From positions 42,903-106,902 of the forward strand of contig JBHYGK010000059.1 in NCBI GenBank assembly GCA_051859045.1: a DNA stretch of 64,000 nucleotides. The letters are read 5' to 3'. Shown piece by piece: positions 16,861 to 25,555 of the stretch. The stretch is from JBHYGK01 sp051859045. Its GTDB lineage: Bacteria > Pseudomonadota > Gammaproteobacteria > Xanthomonadales > Xanthomonadaceae. The notes under the pieces are model-generated. The model saw nothing but the letters and a program-made list of their open reading frames with translations. It was not told where the DNA came from and searched no databases. The position numbers and the translations under genes were made by a program. How positions within the stretch are numbered: position 1 is the first letter of the stretch; the number at the start of each line of letters is the position of its first letter.

Positions 16861-18102
16861 ATGTCGCCCGCCTACGACGCGATCGTGATCGGCGCCGGCG
16901 CGGCCGGCCTGATGACCGCGCTCGTCGCCGGCCAGCGCGGCCGGCGGGTGCTGGTGATCGACCACGCCAACCGCCCCGGCAAGAAGATCCTCATGAGCGG
17001 CGGCGGCCGCTGCAACTTCACCAACACCGGCACCACGCCGGCGCAGTTCCTCTCGGCCAACCCGGCCTTCGTGCGCTCGGCGCTGGCGCGCTACACGCCG
17101 GCGGACTTCATCGCGATGGTCAGGCGCCACCGCATCGCCTTCCACGAGAAGGAGCTGGGCCAGCTGTTCTGCGACGACAGCGCCAAGCAGATCGTGGCGA
17201 TGCTGCTGGCCGAGTGCGCCGACGGCGGCGTCGAGCTGCGCACCGGCTGCAGCCTGCAGCAGCTCGACGCGCTGGCGCCGGGCTTCCGCGTGGCCACCTC
17301 GCAGGGCACGTTCCAGGCCGCGCGCGTGGTGATCGCCACCGGCGGGCTGTCGGTGCCGACGATGGGCGCCACCGGCATCGGCTACGAGATCGCCCGGGGC
17401 TTCGGCCACGCCGTGCTGCCCACGCGCGCGGGGCTGGTGCCGCTGACGCTGAGCGGCGTGCACCAGGAGCGCGTGGCCGACCTCAGCGGCCTGGCCCTGC
17501 CCGTCGAGGCGCGGGTGCGCGCCGAGGGCCGGCGCGGCAAGCCCGGGCCCGTGGTCGCGTTCCGCAACCAGATGCTGCTCACCCACCGCGGGCTCAGCGG
17601 CCCGGCGCTGCTGCAGGCGTCGAACTACTGGCAGCCGGGCGGGTTCCTCGAGCTCGACCTGCATCCGCAGGGCGACGCCTTCGACGCGCTGAAGGCGCTG
17701 CAGCGCGCGCGCGGCGGGATCGCGCTGGCCACCGCGCTGGGCGAGGCGCTGCCCGCGCGCTTCGCGAAGCGGCTGTGCGAGGCCTGGTTCGCGGACATCG
17801 CCCGCGACGGCAGCGCCCGCGAGGGCCGGCCGCTGGCGGAGATGCGCGACGCCGAGCTGCGCCGCGTCGCCGACGCGCTGCACGCCTGGCCGATCACGCC
17901 CAGCGGCACCGAGGGCTACCGCACCGCCGAGGTCACGCTGGGCGGCGTCGACACCCGCGAGGTCTCCTCGACGACGCTCGAGTCGCAGCGCGTGCCGGGC
18001 CTGCACCTGGTGGGCGAGGTGCTGGATGTCACCGGCTGGCTGGGCGGCTACAACTTCCAGTGGGCCTGGGCCTCGGGCTGGGCGGCCGCGCAGGCGCTGT
18101 GA
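16861..18102 (+). CDS. NAD(P)/FAD-dependent oxidoreductase, YhiN/BaiN family
   Basis: A 413-residue flavoprotein of the HI0933/YhiN group. The FAD dinucleotide motif is GAGAAGLMTA (residues 12-21), followed by the family motif GKKILMSGGGRCNFTN (about 41-56) and a C-terminal second FAD contact GEVLDVTGWLGGYNFQWAW. Gram-negative relatives are annotated as aminoacetone oxidase-like or BaiN-like flavoproteins, with physiological substrates mostly unknown. Length matches the family. It lies 49 bases after yaeQ on the same strand and is followed directly by a 20-base perfect palindrome. Confidence 0.88.
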   Translation: MSPAYDAIVIGAGAAGLMTALVAGQRGRRVLVIDHANRPGKKILMSGGGRCNFTNTGTTPAQFLSANPAFVRSALARYTPADFIAMVRRHRIAFHEKELGQLFCDDSAKQIVAMLLAECADGGVELRTGCSLQQLDALAPGFRVATSQGTFQAARVVIATGGLSVPTMGATGIGYEIARGFGHAVLPTRAGLVPLTLSGVHQERVADLSGLALPVEARVRAEGRRGKPGPVVAFRNQMLLTHRGLSGPALLQASNYWQPGGFLELDLHPQGDAFDALKALQRARGGIALATALGEALPARFAKRLCEAWFADIARDGSAREGRPLAEMRDAELRRVADALHAWPITPSGTEGYRTAEVTLGGVDTREVSSTTLESQRVPGLHLVGEVLDVTGWLGGYNFQWAWASGWAAAQAL

Positions 18103-18122
18103 GGCCGCGGCGCGCCGCGGCC
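18103..18122 (+). terminator. Perfect GC palindrome directly after the flavoprotein stop
   Basis: A 20-base fully self-complementary sequence begins on the base after the TGA. It could act as a hairpin terminator or RNA stabiliser. There is no T-run, and GC bias makes chance occurrence more likely than elsewhere. Confidence 0.3.
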
Positions 18123-18167
18123 TGACCGGCGGGGCGCGCGGACCCGCGGCTTGGGCGACAATGGCGG

Positions 18168-18626
18168 ATGACAGCCCCCACCCGCACCACCACGCCAGGG
18201 GCCTCGGCGCCGCGCCCCGCGCGCGCCACCTCGCCCCGCCCCACCCCGCCGCCGCCGCCGCCCGTGCCCGCCGGCCTCACCTTCGACCACGCCGTGGACT
18301 ACGACGCCGACGAACAGGTCGACCCGAGCGTGCAGTGCACCTCCTGCGACGCCGTGTGCTGCCGGCTGACCGTGGTGCTGATGCCGGAGGACCGCATCCC
18401 GCCGCGCTTCACCACGCTCGACCCCGGCGGCCTGGAGGTGATGGCGCACGGCGACGACGGCTGGTGCGTGTGCCTGGACCGGGTGTCGATGAACTGCTCG
18501 ATCTACGAGAGCCGGCCGACGATCTGCCGCACCTTCGCGATGGGCTCGGCCTACTGCCGCGAGGAGCGCGAGGCCTACGCGCATCCGCCGGCCGACCTCG
18601 ACGGGCTCTCGCTGCGGCTGCTGTGA
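18168..18626 (+). CDS. YkgJ family cysteine cluster protein
   Basis: A 152-residue protein with a 35-residue Pro/Thr/Ala-rich N-terminus followed by a compact cysteine cluster: CTSCDAVCCRL, then WCVCLD, MNCSIYESRPTICRTF and AYCREE. The spacing of CxxCxxxCC and CxxxxxRPxxCRxF is the YkgJ/UPF0153 signature, thought to bind zinc or an iron-sulfur cluster. Function is unknown. The low-complexity N-terminus may mean that translation starts later, but no better ATG is seen before the cluster. Confidence 0.85.
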   Translation: MTAPTRTTTPGASAPRPARATSPRPTPPPPPPVPAGLTFDHAVDYDADEQVDPSVQCTSCDAVCCRLTVVLMPEDRIPPRFTTLDPGGLEVMAHGDDGWCVCLDRVSMNCSIYESRPTICRTFAMGSAYCREEREAYAHPPADLDGLSLRLL

Positions 18627-18719
18627 GGCCCGCGGCCCCGGCTTGACCGGGGTCAACCGCGGCGCCGTGCCCTCGGCGCAGCATGGGGCCCACGCACCCA
18701 CCCGACCCAGGAGCACCGC

Positions 18720-18956
18720 ATGTCGCACACCCCGCACGAGCTCGCCGACGAATTCCCGAACGACGCGGCGAAGATCCACGACCTCAAGCAGTCCGACGCG
18801 CATTTCGCCCGGCTGTGCGAGGAGTACCACGCGGTCAACCGCGCGATCCACCGCGCCGAGACGCGCGTCGAGGCGGTCACCGAGGAGCACGAGGCCGAGC
18901 TCCGCCGCCAGCGCATGAAGCTCAAGGACGGCATCGCGGGCCTGCTCGCGGCCTGA
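18720..18956 (+). CDS. DUF465 (YdcH-like) small helical protein
   Basis: A 78-residue highly charged, probably coiled-coil protein. The DUF465 pattern is clear: HDLKQSDAHFARLCEEYHAVNRAIHRAE, then ELRRQRMKLKDGIAGLL. An AGGAGC Shine-Dalgarno lies upstream of the ATG. Family members are abundant small cytosolic proteins of unknown role. It is convergent with the RIO kinase gene. Confidence 0.88.
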   Translation: MSHTPHELADEFPNDAAKIHDLKQSDAHFARLCEEYHAVNRAIHRAETRVEAVTEEHEAELRRQRMKLKDGIAGLLAA

Positions 18957-18990
18957 GCCACGTGGCGCGCCGGGCCGCCGGGCGGCGGGG

Positions 18991-19851
18991 TCAGTCCTCG
19001 CCCTGCTCGGCGGCCTCGCGGCCCTGCTGGCGGATCAGGGCCTCCTCGCGCGCGTCGCGGATGGCCCATTCGATGGCGTCGAGGTCGACCTCGGCCAGCA
19101 CCTCCTCGAACTCGCCGGTGAGCGGGGAGTCGGGCAGCAGCTGGCCGGCCTCGAACAGCGCCCACATCTCCTCGGCGTAGCGGGTGAGCATGAGCTCCGG
19201 CGCGAAGCGGCCCAGCGAGATGCTGAGGTTGTTGACGTCGCGGCGCAGCATCGCGCGGGCCTGGTTGTTGCCGGCCGCGTTGACCACCTGCGGGAAGTCG
19301 ATCACCACCGGGCCGTCCGGCGCCACCAGCACGTTGTACTCGCTGAGGTCGCCGTGGATCAGGCCGCAGCACAGCATCCGGGCCACCTCGCGCACCAGCC
19401 GGGCGTGGTAGTCGCGGGCCACCTCGGGCGCCAGCTCCACCTCGCCGAGGCGCGGGGCGTTGTGGCCGTCGGCGTCGCAGACCATCTCCATCACCAGCAC
19501 GCCGCCGTAGAAGCCGTAGGGCCGGGGCACGCGCACGCCGGCGTCGTGGAAGCGGTACAGCGCCTCGACCTCGGTGGACTTCCACGCGGCCTCGGCCTCG
19601 CGGCGGCCGAAGCGCGTGGCCTTGCCCATCGCGCGCGCCTCGCGCGAGCCGCGGGTCTTGCGGCCCTCCTGGTACTGCACGCGCTTCTGGAAGCTGCGCT
19701 GCCCCATGTCCTTGTAGACCTTGGCGCAGCACACCTCGTCGCCGCGGCGGACCACGTACACCGCCGCCTCCTTGCCGCTCTTGAGCGGGCGGATCACGGC
19801 GTCGATGACGCCCTCGTCGATGAGGTCGAGCAGCTCGGCGGGGGCCTTCAT
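18991..19851 (-). CDS. RIO1-type serine protein kinase
   Basis: A 286-residue kinase of the bacterial RIO1 group. It has a Gly-rich-like segment PLKSGKEAAVYVVRRG, a catalytic lysine in CCAKVYKDM, the catalytic loop LIHGDLSEYNVLV (about residue 180) and the metal-binding VIDFPQ in place of DFG, all diagnostic of RIO kinases. The YQEGRKTRGSREARAMGKATRFG insert is typical of the proteobacterial subgroup. Substrates are unknown. It is soluble, with an acidic C-terminal tail. It sits convergent with the DUF465 gene. Confidence 0.9.
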   Translation of the reverse strand: MKAPAELLDLIDEGVIDAVIRPLKSGKEAAVYVVRRGDEVCCAKVYKDMGQRSFQKRVQYQEGRKTRGSREARAMGKATRFGRREAEAAWKSTEVEALYRFHDAGVRVPRPYGFYGGVLVMEMVCDADGHNAPRLGEVELAPEVARDYHARLVREVARMLCCGLIHGDLSEYNVLVAPDGPVVIDFPQVVNAAGNNQARAMLRRDVNNLSISLGRFAPELMLTRYAEEMWALFEAGQLLPDSPLTGEFEEVLAEVDLDAIEWAIRDAREEALIRQQGREAAEQGED

Positions 19852-19966
19852 GCGGGTGTCGGGCGAGGGGCGGCCGCGCAGGATACGCGAGTCGCGGCGC
19901 GCGGGGCGCGCCGGCGCGAGGCGCGGGCTCCAAGGGCCGCCCGGCGTGGCGCGCGCGCGGCCGGCC

Positions 19967-20335
19967 TCACGTGGCCAGCAGCCAGCCCGGCGCCATCGCC
20001 AGCACCAGCGCGCCGGCGATCGCCAGCGCGATCGCGAGCATCTGCAGCGGATGCCGGCGCAGGCTGGCGAAGAAGCCCGGCACCTCGCCGCGCGCGCGCG
20101 CCTCGGCGTGCAGCGCGCGCATGCGCTCGCCGCGCTCGGCCTGGTACTGGCGCACGAGGGCCCGGGCGGGCTCGGCGCCCGCGGCGTCCTCGGTGGTCCA
20201 CAGCCCGGCCGGGCTGATCCCGAACAGCCCGGGCGGGGTGATGTAGAAGGCGTGCCCGGCGGCCTCGAGCAGGTCGCAGACCTCCTCGAGCTCGTCCTCG
20301 GGCACTTGGCGCAGCGGCATCAGCAGGGTCGGCAT
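19967..20335 (-). CDS. DUF6164-like small membrane protein
   Basis: A 122-residue protein. The N-terminal 60 residues (LLMPLRQVPEDELEEVCDLLEAAGHAFYITPPGLFGIS, then LWTTED) resemble the DUF6164 pattern of a small alpha/beta domain, and the C-terminus is a single transmembrane segment (MLAIALAIAGALVLAMAPGWLLA). The ATG at 20335 is preferred to one 18 bases upstream because it starts at the conserved MPTLLM. Location is probably the inner membrane with the domain in the cytosol. Function unknown. Confidence 0.7.
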   Translation of the reverse strand: MPTLLMPLRQVPEDELEEVCDLLEAAGHAFYITPPGLFGISPAGLWTTEDAAGAEPARALVRQYQAERGERMRALHAEARARGEVPGFFASLRRHPLQMLAIALAIAGALVLAMAPGWLLAT

Positions 20336-20390
20336 GCGCGCATGCTGGCGCATCGCGGGCCGGCGGTCGAGGCCGGCGCCGCGGGCGGGC

Positions 20391-21749
20391 TCACACCCCC
20401 GGCGCGAGGGCGAACACGCTGTCGTCGAGGATCCGCGGGATCGACAGCCGCAGCAGCAGGCTGCGGTGGGGCGCGAAGAACGCCGCGTGCTTCGCGCCCG
20501 GGATGGCCAGCGCGCCGAGGTCGCCGTCGCGGAAGGAGCGATAGCCCACGCGCTGGCGCGGCGGCCGGTACTCCGGCGAGGCCGAGACGCTGAGGCACAG
20601 CGGATCCATCGGCTCGACCGCGGCGAGCGCGGCGAACGCCGCGGTGTCGAGGTTCAGCGCGCGCCACGCCGGGTTCGGGCCGAAGGGGTGCACGCCGGTG
20701 ATCACCTCGCGGTAGAAGCGCTGCTCGAAGGCCGCGTCCGCGCGCTTGGTGCGCGTGCCCGGCGGCAGGTAGAACTCGACGAAGTAGTCCTCGACGTCCT
20801 GGCCGAGGTGGTCGTGCAGGTGCACCACGGTGTGCTGGCGCTGCGGCCGGCCCGGCGCCAGCGGCGGCGCCAGGGCCTCCACGCGCGCCTGCCAGCCGAA
20901 CGCGTCGCCGGGCGCGGCGGGGAAGTCGGCGTCCTCCACCTCCAGCGCGCCGAGCACCAGCTCCAGCGTCATCGGCGTGCGCGGGCCGCCGTCCTTGAAC
21001 ACGATGGTGGCGTGGTTCTCGCCGGCGAGGATGCCGAAGGCCGTCGCGCCCTCGGTGGCCGCGCGGCGAACCATCGGCGGCTGGCCCGCGCCCGGGAAGT
21101 GCAGGCTCACCTCCTCGGCCTGCAGGTTCGCGCAGGCCGCGCGCACGGTGCCGTCGGTGCCGGGCTCGTTGGCGATCGAGGAGATGCCGGTGTAGCCGGT
21201 GTCGCCGATGAGCACCGTGGCCAGCAGCCGGTCGCGGCCGTACCAGCGGGCCTCGGGCGGCACGAACAGGTCGCGGCCGGCCAGCTGCCAGGTGTAGGGC
21301 GAGGCCAGCTCCAGCCCGTGCAGCAGCCTGCGGCCGGTCTCCATCCCGCTGCCCCAGCCCTTCACCGCGCGCGCGATGAAGCTGTGGCCCTTGTGCGCCA
21401 GCGGCGAGCCGAAGTTCGCCGGCGCCAGCTGCACGAAGCGCTTGATCGGCACGCTGGCCGCGGTGTGGAAGGTGGTCATCCACTCGCGCACCACCAGCGC
21501 GCCGGTGGAATGGGTGACGACGTCGACGCTGCGCGGGTCGCGCGGCAGGCCGGCGGCGAGCCACGCCCGCTGCATCGCCTGGGCGAGGTCGCGGAAGCCC
21601 ACGTCGTCCTCCAGCGACAGCCAGTCGGCCAGCCGGATGACGTGGGTGCTGGCCTGCAGGCGCTGGCGCAGCGCTTGCTGCAGGGCCTTGAACGAGCCGG
21701 AGCGGTCGCTCCAGCCGTGGACCAGGACGATCTGGCGCGGGCTGGCCAT
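20391..21749 (-). CDS. Alpha/beta hydrolase, lipase-like
   Basis: A 452-residue alpha/beta-hydrolase-type protein. The N-terminus carries the oxyanion motif VLVHGWSDRSGSF (residues 8-20) and a nucleophile motif VVTHSTGALVV with Ser81. HSTGA fits the lipase GxSxG variant of esterases that recognise triacylglycerol or polyester substrates. The C-terminal half from about residue 270 (HLHDHLGQDVEDYFVEFYLPPG) is a second, possibly beta-sandwich domain that I do not recognise. There is no signal peptide. Start chosen at 21749 where homology to hydrolases begins. Substrate unknown. Confidence 0.75.
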   Translation of the reverse strand: MASPRQIVLVHGWSDRSGSFKALQQALRQRLQASTHVIRLADWLSLEDDVGFRDLAQAMQRAWLAAGLPRDPRSVDVVTHSTGALVVREWMTTFHTAASVPIKRFVQLAPANFGSPLAHKGHSFIARAVKGWGSGMETGRRLLHGLELASPYTWQLAGRDLFVPPEARWYGRDRLLATVLIGDTGYTGISSIANEPGTDGTVRAACANLQAEEVSLHFPGAGQPPMVRRAATEGATAFGILAGENHATIVFKDGGPRTPMTLELVLGALEVEDADFPAAPGDAFGWQARVEALAPPLAPGRPQRQHTVVHLHDHLGQDVEDYFVEFYLPPGTRTKRADAAFEQRFYREVITGVHPFGPNPAWRALNLDTAAFAALAAVEPMDPLCLSVSASPEYRPPRQRVGYRSFRDGDLGALAIPGAKHAAFFAPHRSLLLRLSIPRILDDSVFALAPGV

Positions 21750-21961
21750 GGCGGTGTCCGTGCGGGGCTGCCCGGGATGACGCCGTCGACGGCCGCGGGC
21801 GGCCACCACCATGGCCCCGGACCGCGTCGCGCGCCGCATCGCGTGGGCACGCCGCGCGCACCTGGCGCATCGCGTAGGATCGCGGCTCCCGCGACGCGCC
21901 GCTGCGCGCCGCCGCCCTCCCTCCGCGCCGCCCCGGCCGCGCGCCCCCACGGGAGTGCCTC

Positions 21962-22612
21962 GTGTCCGGCTACGCCACCTTCGTGCAGACCCTCCGGCTG
22001 GGGGGCGAGGACTTCCTCGTGCGCGCCCTCACCGACCGCAACCAGTTCGCCGACCCCGACGGCCACGCCGAGGCGCTGGGCATCAGCTCCGCGCAGTGGT
22101 GCCTGTTCGGCCAGGTCTGGCCGGCCGGGCGCGCGCTGGCCGAGGCGATGGGCGTGTTCGACATCGAGGGCAAGCGCATCCTCGAGCTGGGCTGCGGCCT
22201 CGGCCTGGCCAGCCTGGTGCTGCAGCGGCGCGGCGCGGAGGTCACCGCCAGCGACGTGCATCCGCTGGCCGAGCCCTTCCTGGCCTACAACGCCGCGCTC
22301 AACGCCCTGCCCGCGGTGACCTACCGCCAGCTGCGCTGGGACGTGCCGCTGGCCACGCTGGGGCGCTTCGACCTGATCATCGGCAGCGACATCCTCTACG
22401 AACGCGCGCACGCGCAGCTGCTGGCCGAGCTGATCGACCGCCACGCCGAGGACCGCGCCGAGGTGCTGCTGGTGGACCCGGGCCGCGGCAACGCGATGCC
22501 GTTCATCCGGTTGCTCGAGGAGCGCGGCTTCGCCTGCGACGACGAGCGCGTGGCCCTGCCCGAGGACGGCGGCCAGCGCGGGCGCCTGCTGCATTTCAGC
22601 CGCGGGGCCTGA
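21962..22612 (+). CDS. Class I SAM-dependent methyltransferase, METTL-like
   Basis: A 216-residue protein starting with GTG. The SAM-binding motif I is KRILELGCGLGLASLVL (about residues 69-85), with the motif II acidic residue in VTASDVHPL and a post-motif GRFDLIIGSDILYE. The pattern ELGCGLGL with SDILYE is that of the METTL/lysine methyltransferase-like group, so a protein substrate is possible. It is not proven; small-molecule substrates are also possible. Monocistronic. Confidence 0.8.
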   Translation: MSGYATFVQTLRLGGEDFLVRALTDRNQFADPDGHAEALGISSAQWCLFGQVWPAGRALAEAMGVFDIEGKRILELGCGLGLASLVLQRRGAEVTASDVHPLAEPFLAYNAALNALPAVTYRQLRWDVPLATLGRFDLIIGSDILYERAHAQLLAELIDRHAEDRAEVLLVDPGRGNAMPFIRLLEERGFACDDERVALPEDGGQRGRLLHFSRGA

Positions 22613-22700
22613 GCCGGGCGCGGATGTGGGGCGCCGCACCGACGCGGCGCGGGCGCGCGGGCGAGGATCAGCCTCCCCCCATCCTGCAAGGAACGCACCC

Positions 22701-22865
22701 ATGCTCCGCTATGCCATCGTCTTCCTCGTCATCGCGCTGGTCGCCGGCGTCCTCGGTTTCGGCGGCATCGCCGGCCCGGCCGTCGGGATCGCCAAGATCC
22801 TGTTCTTCGTCTTCCTGGTGCTGGTGGTGGTCTCGCTGGTCATGGGCCGGCGCGCGCGCCTGTGA
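22701..22865 (+). CDS. DUF1328 small membrane protein
   Basis: A 54-residue protein beginning MLRYAIVFLVIALVAGVLGFGGIAG, with two hydrophobic helices and an Arg-rich end. This matches the DUF1328/YtjA family of tiny inner-membrane proteins. An AAGGAA Shine-Dalgarno is present. The stop overlaps a GTG that could start the following Crp-like gene. Role unknown; many relatives are stress-associated. Confidence 0.85.
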   Translation: MLRYAIVFLVIALVAGVLGFGGIAGPAVGIAKILFFVFLVLVVVSLVMGRRARL

Positions 22866-22873
22866 GCCTGTCC

Positions 22874-23671
22874 ATGGCCACCACACCACCGGCGCCGATC
22901 GGCGATGATGCCCACGCAAGCACGGCCGACGCCGTGACCGGGCCGCCGCGCATGCACACGCCCTCGCCCTACGAGAACCACCTCATCGCGGCGCTGCCCG
23001 ACGAGGAGGCGAATCGCCTGATCGCCCACCTCGAGCTGGTCGAGCTCTCGCTCGGCGAGGTGATCTACGAGTCGGGCGACGCGATGAAGTACGTCTACTT
23101 CCCCACCGACTCGATCATCTCGCTGCTGTACGTGATGGAGAACGGGGCCTCGGCCGAGATCTCGGTGGTGGGCAACGAGGGCATCGTCGGCGTGGCGGTG
23201 TTCATGGGCGGCGAGAGCACGCCCAGCCGCGCGGTGGTGCAGAGCGCCGGCCACGCCTACCGCCTGCCCGGGCAGCGGCTGAAAGACGAGTTCCAGCGCC
23301 ACGGTCCGATGCTGCTGCTGATGCTGCGCTACACCCAGGCCCTGATCACCCAGATGGCCCAGACCGCGGTGTGCAACCGGCACCACTCGATCGACCAGCA
23401 GCTGTGCCGCTGGCTGCTGCTCTCGCTCGACCGCCTGCCCGACAACCAGCTCACGATGACCCAGGAGCTGATCGCCAACATGCTCGGCGTGCGCCGCGAG
23501 GGCGTCACCGAGGCGGCGGGGAAGCTGCAGAAGCTGGGCGTGATCGAGTACGCGCGCGGGCACATCACGGTGGTCGACCGGCCGCGGCTCGAGCAGCTGA
23601 GCTGCGAGTGCTACGCGGTGGTCAAGAAGGAATGCGACCGCCTGCTGCCCTGGACGAAGCCGCCGCGCTGA
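22874..23671 (+). CDS. Crp/Fnr family transcriptional regulator
   Basis: A 265-residue regulator with an N-terminal cyclic-nucleotide-binding-like beta roll (about 30-150: ELSLGEVIYESGDAMKYVYFPTDSIISLL, VGNEGIVGVAVFMGG) and a C-terminal winged helix (LTMTQELIANMLGVRREGVTEAAGKLQKLGVIEY). The RxS segment that contacts cAMP in CRP is not evident, so the ligand is unknown. The group is common near small stress proteins. A GTG 12 bases upstream overlaps the DUF1328 stop and a later ATG gives MHTPSPYEN; either could be the true start. Possibly an operon with DUF1328. Confidence 0.85.
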   Translation: MATTPPAPIGDDAHASTADAVTGPPRMHTPSPYENHLIAALPDEEANRLIAHLELVELSLGEVIYESGDAMKYVYFPTDSIISLLYVMENGASAEISVVGNEGIVGVAVFMGGESTPSRAVVQSAGHAYRLPGQRLKDEFQRHGPMLLLMLRYTQALITQMAQTAVCNRHHSIDQQLCRWLLLSLDRLPDNQLTMTQELIANMLGVRREGVTEAAGKLQKLGVIEYARGHITVVDRPRLEQLSCECYAVVKKECDRLLPWTKPPR

Positions 23672-23872
23672 GGCCGGTGGGCGCGCGCCGTCGGGCCGCT
23701 CCAGGCCCGCCGGCGCGGCGAGGCCTGCCCCGGCCGGGATGGCCGGGCGTCGGCCCACCGCTTGCCTCGGCGGGCCGACGTCGCGTCCAAGCCCTCGCGG
23801 GCCACCCGCCGCCGCGCCCATCGGGGGGCGCGCCGGCGGGACCGGGGGATGGACCCCGGCCGTTCAGTCCAC

Positions 23873-24421
23873 TCAGGCCGACGGACGATCCTTGCCCTGG
23901 CCGTGCTCGCCCTTCATCGGCGGCTTCTGGTCGTGCTGGCTGTCCTTGCCCGGGGCGCCCTTCACGCCGCCCTGCGGCGCGGTGACGGTCTGCGCGCCGG
24001 CGTTGCTGCGGTCCTTGTCCTTGGACGGGGTGGTGTCGGTCTTCTTCTCGTACGGCTTCTCGTTGGCCATGGTCGTGTCCTCGTGGTGCGTGGGGGGGAG
24101 GGAGCGGGGGGCGTCCCCGGTCGGAGTCGGGATCACTCCGCCGTGCTGCGGGCCGGGCGCGTCGTCCGCGGCGGCCACCGCCGCGGCCTCCGCGTCCTGC
24201 GTCTTCTTGACCGCCGCGTCCTGCGGCTGGCTCATCGCCTCGTCGTCGCCGGCCGCGGCGCGCGGCGGCATCGCCGGGGCGCTCGGGGGAGCGGCGCCCG
24301 CGCCGTGGCCGGGATCGGTGAACGGCGGCGCGGCGCGCCCCGGGCCCGGCGCGAAGCGCGGGTACACCACGACCTGGCCGTGCGGGCCGCGGCGCGGGGC
24401 GATCGGATCGAAGCGGTCCAT
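23873..24421 (-). CDS. Low-complexity hydrophilic protein, possibly two genes
   Basis: One open frame of 182 codons from an ATG at 24421 (MDRFDPIAPRRGPHGQVVVY) preceded by GGAG. The product is rich in Ala, Pro, Asp, Gln and Lys and is probably disordered. A second start at 24070 (MANEKPYEKKTDTTPSKDKD) also has an AGGA ribosome site 8 bases upstream. The 65-residue product from there has a distinct hydrophilic, stress-protein-like composition. So either one protein is made, or an upstream product and a small protein. No family recognised. Confidence 0.45.
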   Translation of the reverse strand: MDRFDPIAPRRGPHGQVVVYPRFAPGPGRAAPPFTDPGHGAGAAPPSAPAMPPRAAAGDDEAMSQPQDAAVKKTQDAEAAAVAAADDAPGPQHGGVIPTPTGDAPRSLPPTHHEDTTMANEKPYEKKTDTTPSKDKDRSNAGAQTVTAPQGGVKGAPGKDSQHDQKPPMKGEHGQGKDRPSA

Positions 24422-24585
24422 CGGCGTCTCCAGGGGGAGGGAGCACCGGGGCCGGGGGGAGGCCTGGTTCCGGTACGCCCCCACCATGGGCGCGTCGCCG
24501 CGCAGGGTCGGTGCGCTGGGGCGCATACCCCCGGGCCGGCGACGGGCGGGCCGGCGCGACGGCGGTGCGCGCCTGGCTCCGCGCG

Positions 24586-25344
24586 TCAGCCGTAGAGCAC
24601 GTAGCCCTTGTTGATGTCGCCGACCTTGCGCGCATGCGCGTACACGCCGCCGCCCTCGCGGGAGCGCGAGGCGTCGGTGTTGCCCTCCAGCGTCTCGAGC
24701 TGGCCCCCCTCGATGCGGGTGATGAAGCCGGTGTGCCCGAGCCCGCCGCCATAGTCCATCGTGAACACCATGCCCGGCCGGAGCAGGCCGGGGTCGTCGC
24801 GCGCCGCGGGCGCCAGCACGCGCGGGAGCCGCCGTTCGCCGGCGTGCTGCCACTGCCGCAGCACCCCGCCGCTGCGCGCGCAAGGATTCGCGAGGCCGAG
24901 CTCGCGCGCGGCGCCGGCCAGGCACCAGTGCACGAAGGCCGCGCACCAGGCGTGGCCGGGACCGAGGCCGACCGACGCGAGGTAGGCCTCGACCGCGGGG
25001 CCGCGATTGGAGTCCGGCGGCACCTCGCGCACGCCGAGCTGGCCGCGCGCGATCTCCAGCGCGCGCGCCGCCAGCGGCGTGCCCGGCGCGTCGACGACCG
25101 GCGGCGCGAGGCCGAACAGGGCGTGCCAGGTGAACGAGCCCACCACGCCGTCGATCGACAGCGGCGCGCCGCGATGGTCGACGTGGCGGGCCTGGAACAG
25201 TTTCACCGCGCGCACCATCGGCGCGTCGTAGCTGCGGCCGTGCTGGCCGACGGCGAAGCCGAGCGCGCGCAGGCGGGCGCGCAGCGCGCGCACGACGGCG
25301 GGATCGGACTCGCCGGGCTTGATGCTGCGTCCGGGGTACTCCAC
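24586..25344 (-). CDS. Peptidoglycan-binding and CHAP-like amidase protein
   Basis: A 252-residue protein. Residues 1-70 form a peptidoglycan-binding type-1 domain (SDPAVVRALRARLRALGF, VKLFQARH, DGVVGSFTW). From about residue 95 follows a CHAP-like domain with catalytic Cys in HAWCAAFVHWCL and His in GLGHTGFITRIEGG, and a typical ETLEGNTD end. It therefore probably cleaves peptidoglycan cross-links or amides. No signal peptide is present, so export would need a holin, lysis or another route. The start is GTG at 25344 with AGGAGG 6 bases upstream. No phage genes were seen nearby. Confidence 0.8.
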   Translation of the reverse strand: MEYPGRSIKPGESDPAVVRALRARLRALGFAVGQHGRSYDAPMVRAVKLFQARHVDHRGAPLSIDGVVGSFTWHALFGLAPPVVDAPGTPLAARALEIARGQLGVREVPPDSNRGPAVEAYLASVGLGPGHAWCAAFVHWCLAGAARELGLANPCARSGGVLRQWQHAGERRLPRVLAPAARDDPGLLRPGMVFTMDYGGGLGHTGFITRIEGGQLETLEGNTDASRSREGGGVYAHARKVGDINKGYVLYG

Positions 25345-25555
25345 GGCGTGCCTCCTCGGCGGGGATGTGTGCGCGGCCAACGCGCCACCCCGCGGGCATC
25401 GGCCAGCGCACGCGTCGACACCGGCCCCGCGCCCGGGCGGCGGGCGGCGTGCAGGCCGCGTCGCCGCGGGCGCTCGCCGTCCGTCGCCGCGCCGGGGCAT
25501 CGCGCACGCACCGGGCGCTCCGCTACGCTGCGCGCGCCACCCGCCGAGACCGCCC

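Noticed and set aside
13863..16862. 999-codon open frame on the minus strand across the DEAD-box helicase gene
   Set aside because: Antisense shadow of a clear helicase gene; composition is Val/Ala/Arg/Leu noise from GC-rich third positions. Only its last 98 codons (the rod-like protein) are real.
24586..25344. Prophage remnant around the CHAP-type hydrolase
   Set aside because: Flanking genes are a lipoprotein, a Crp-like regulator and a low-complexity protein; no phage structural, integrase or holin gene is visible.
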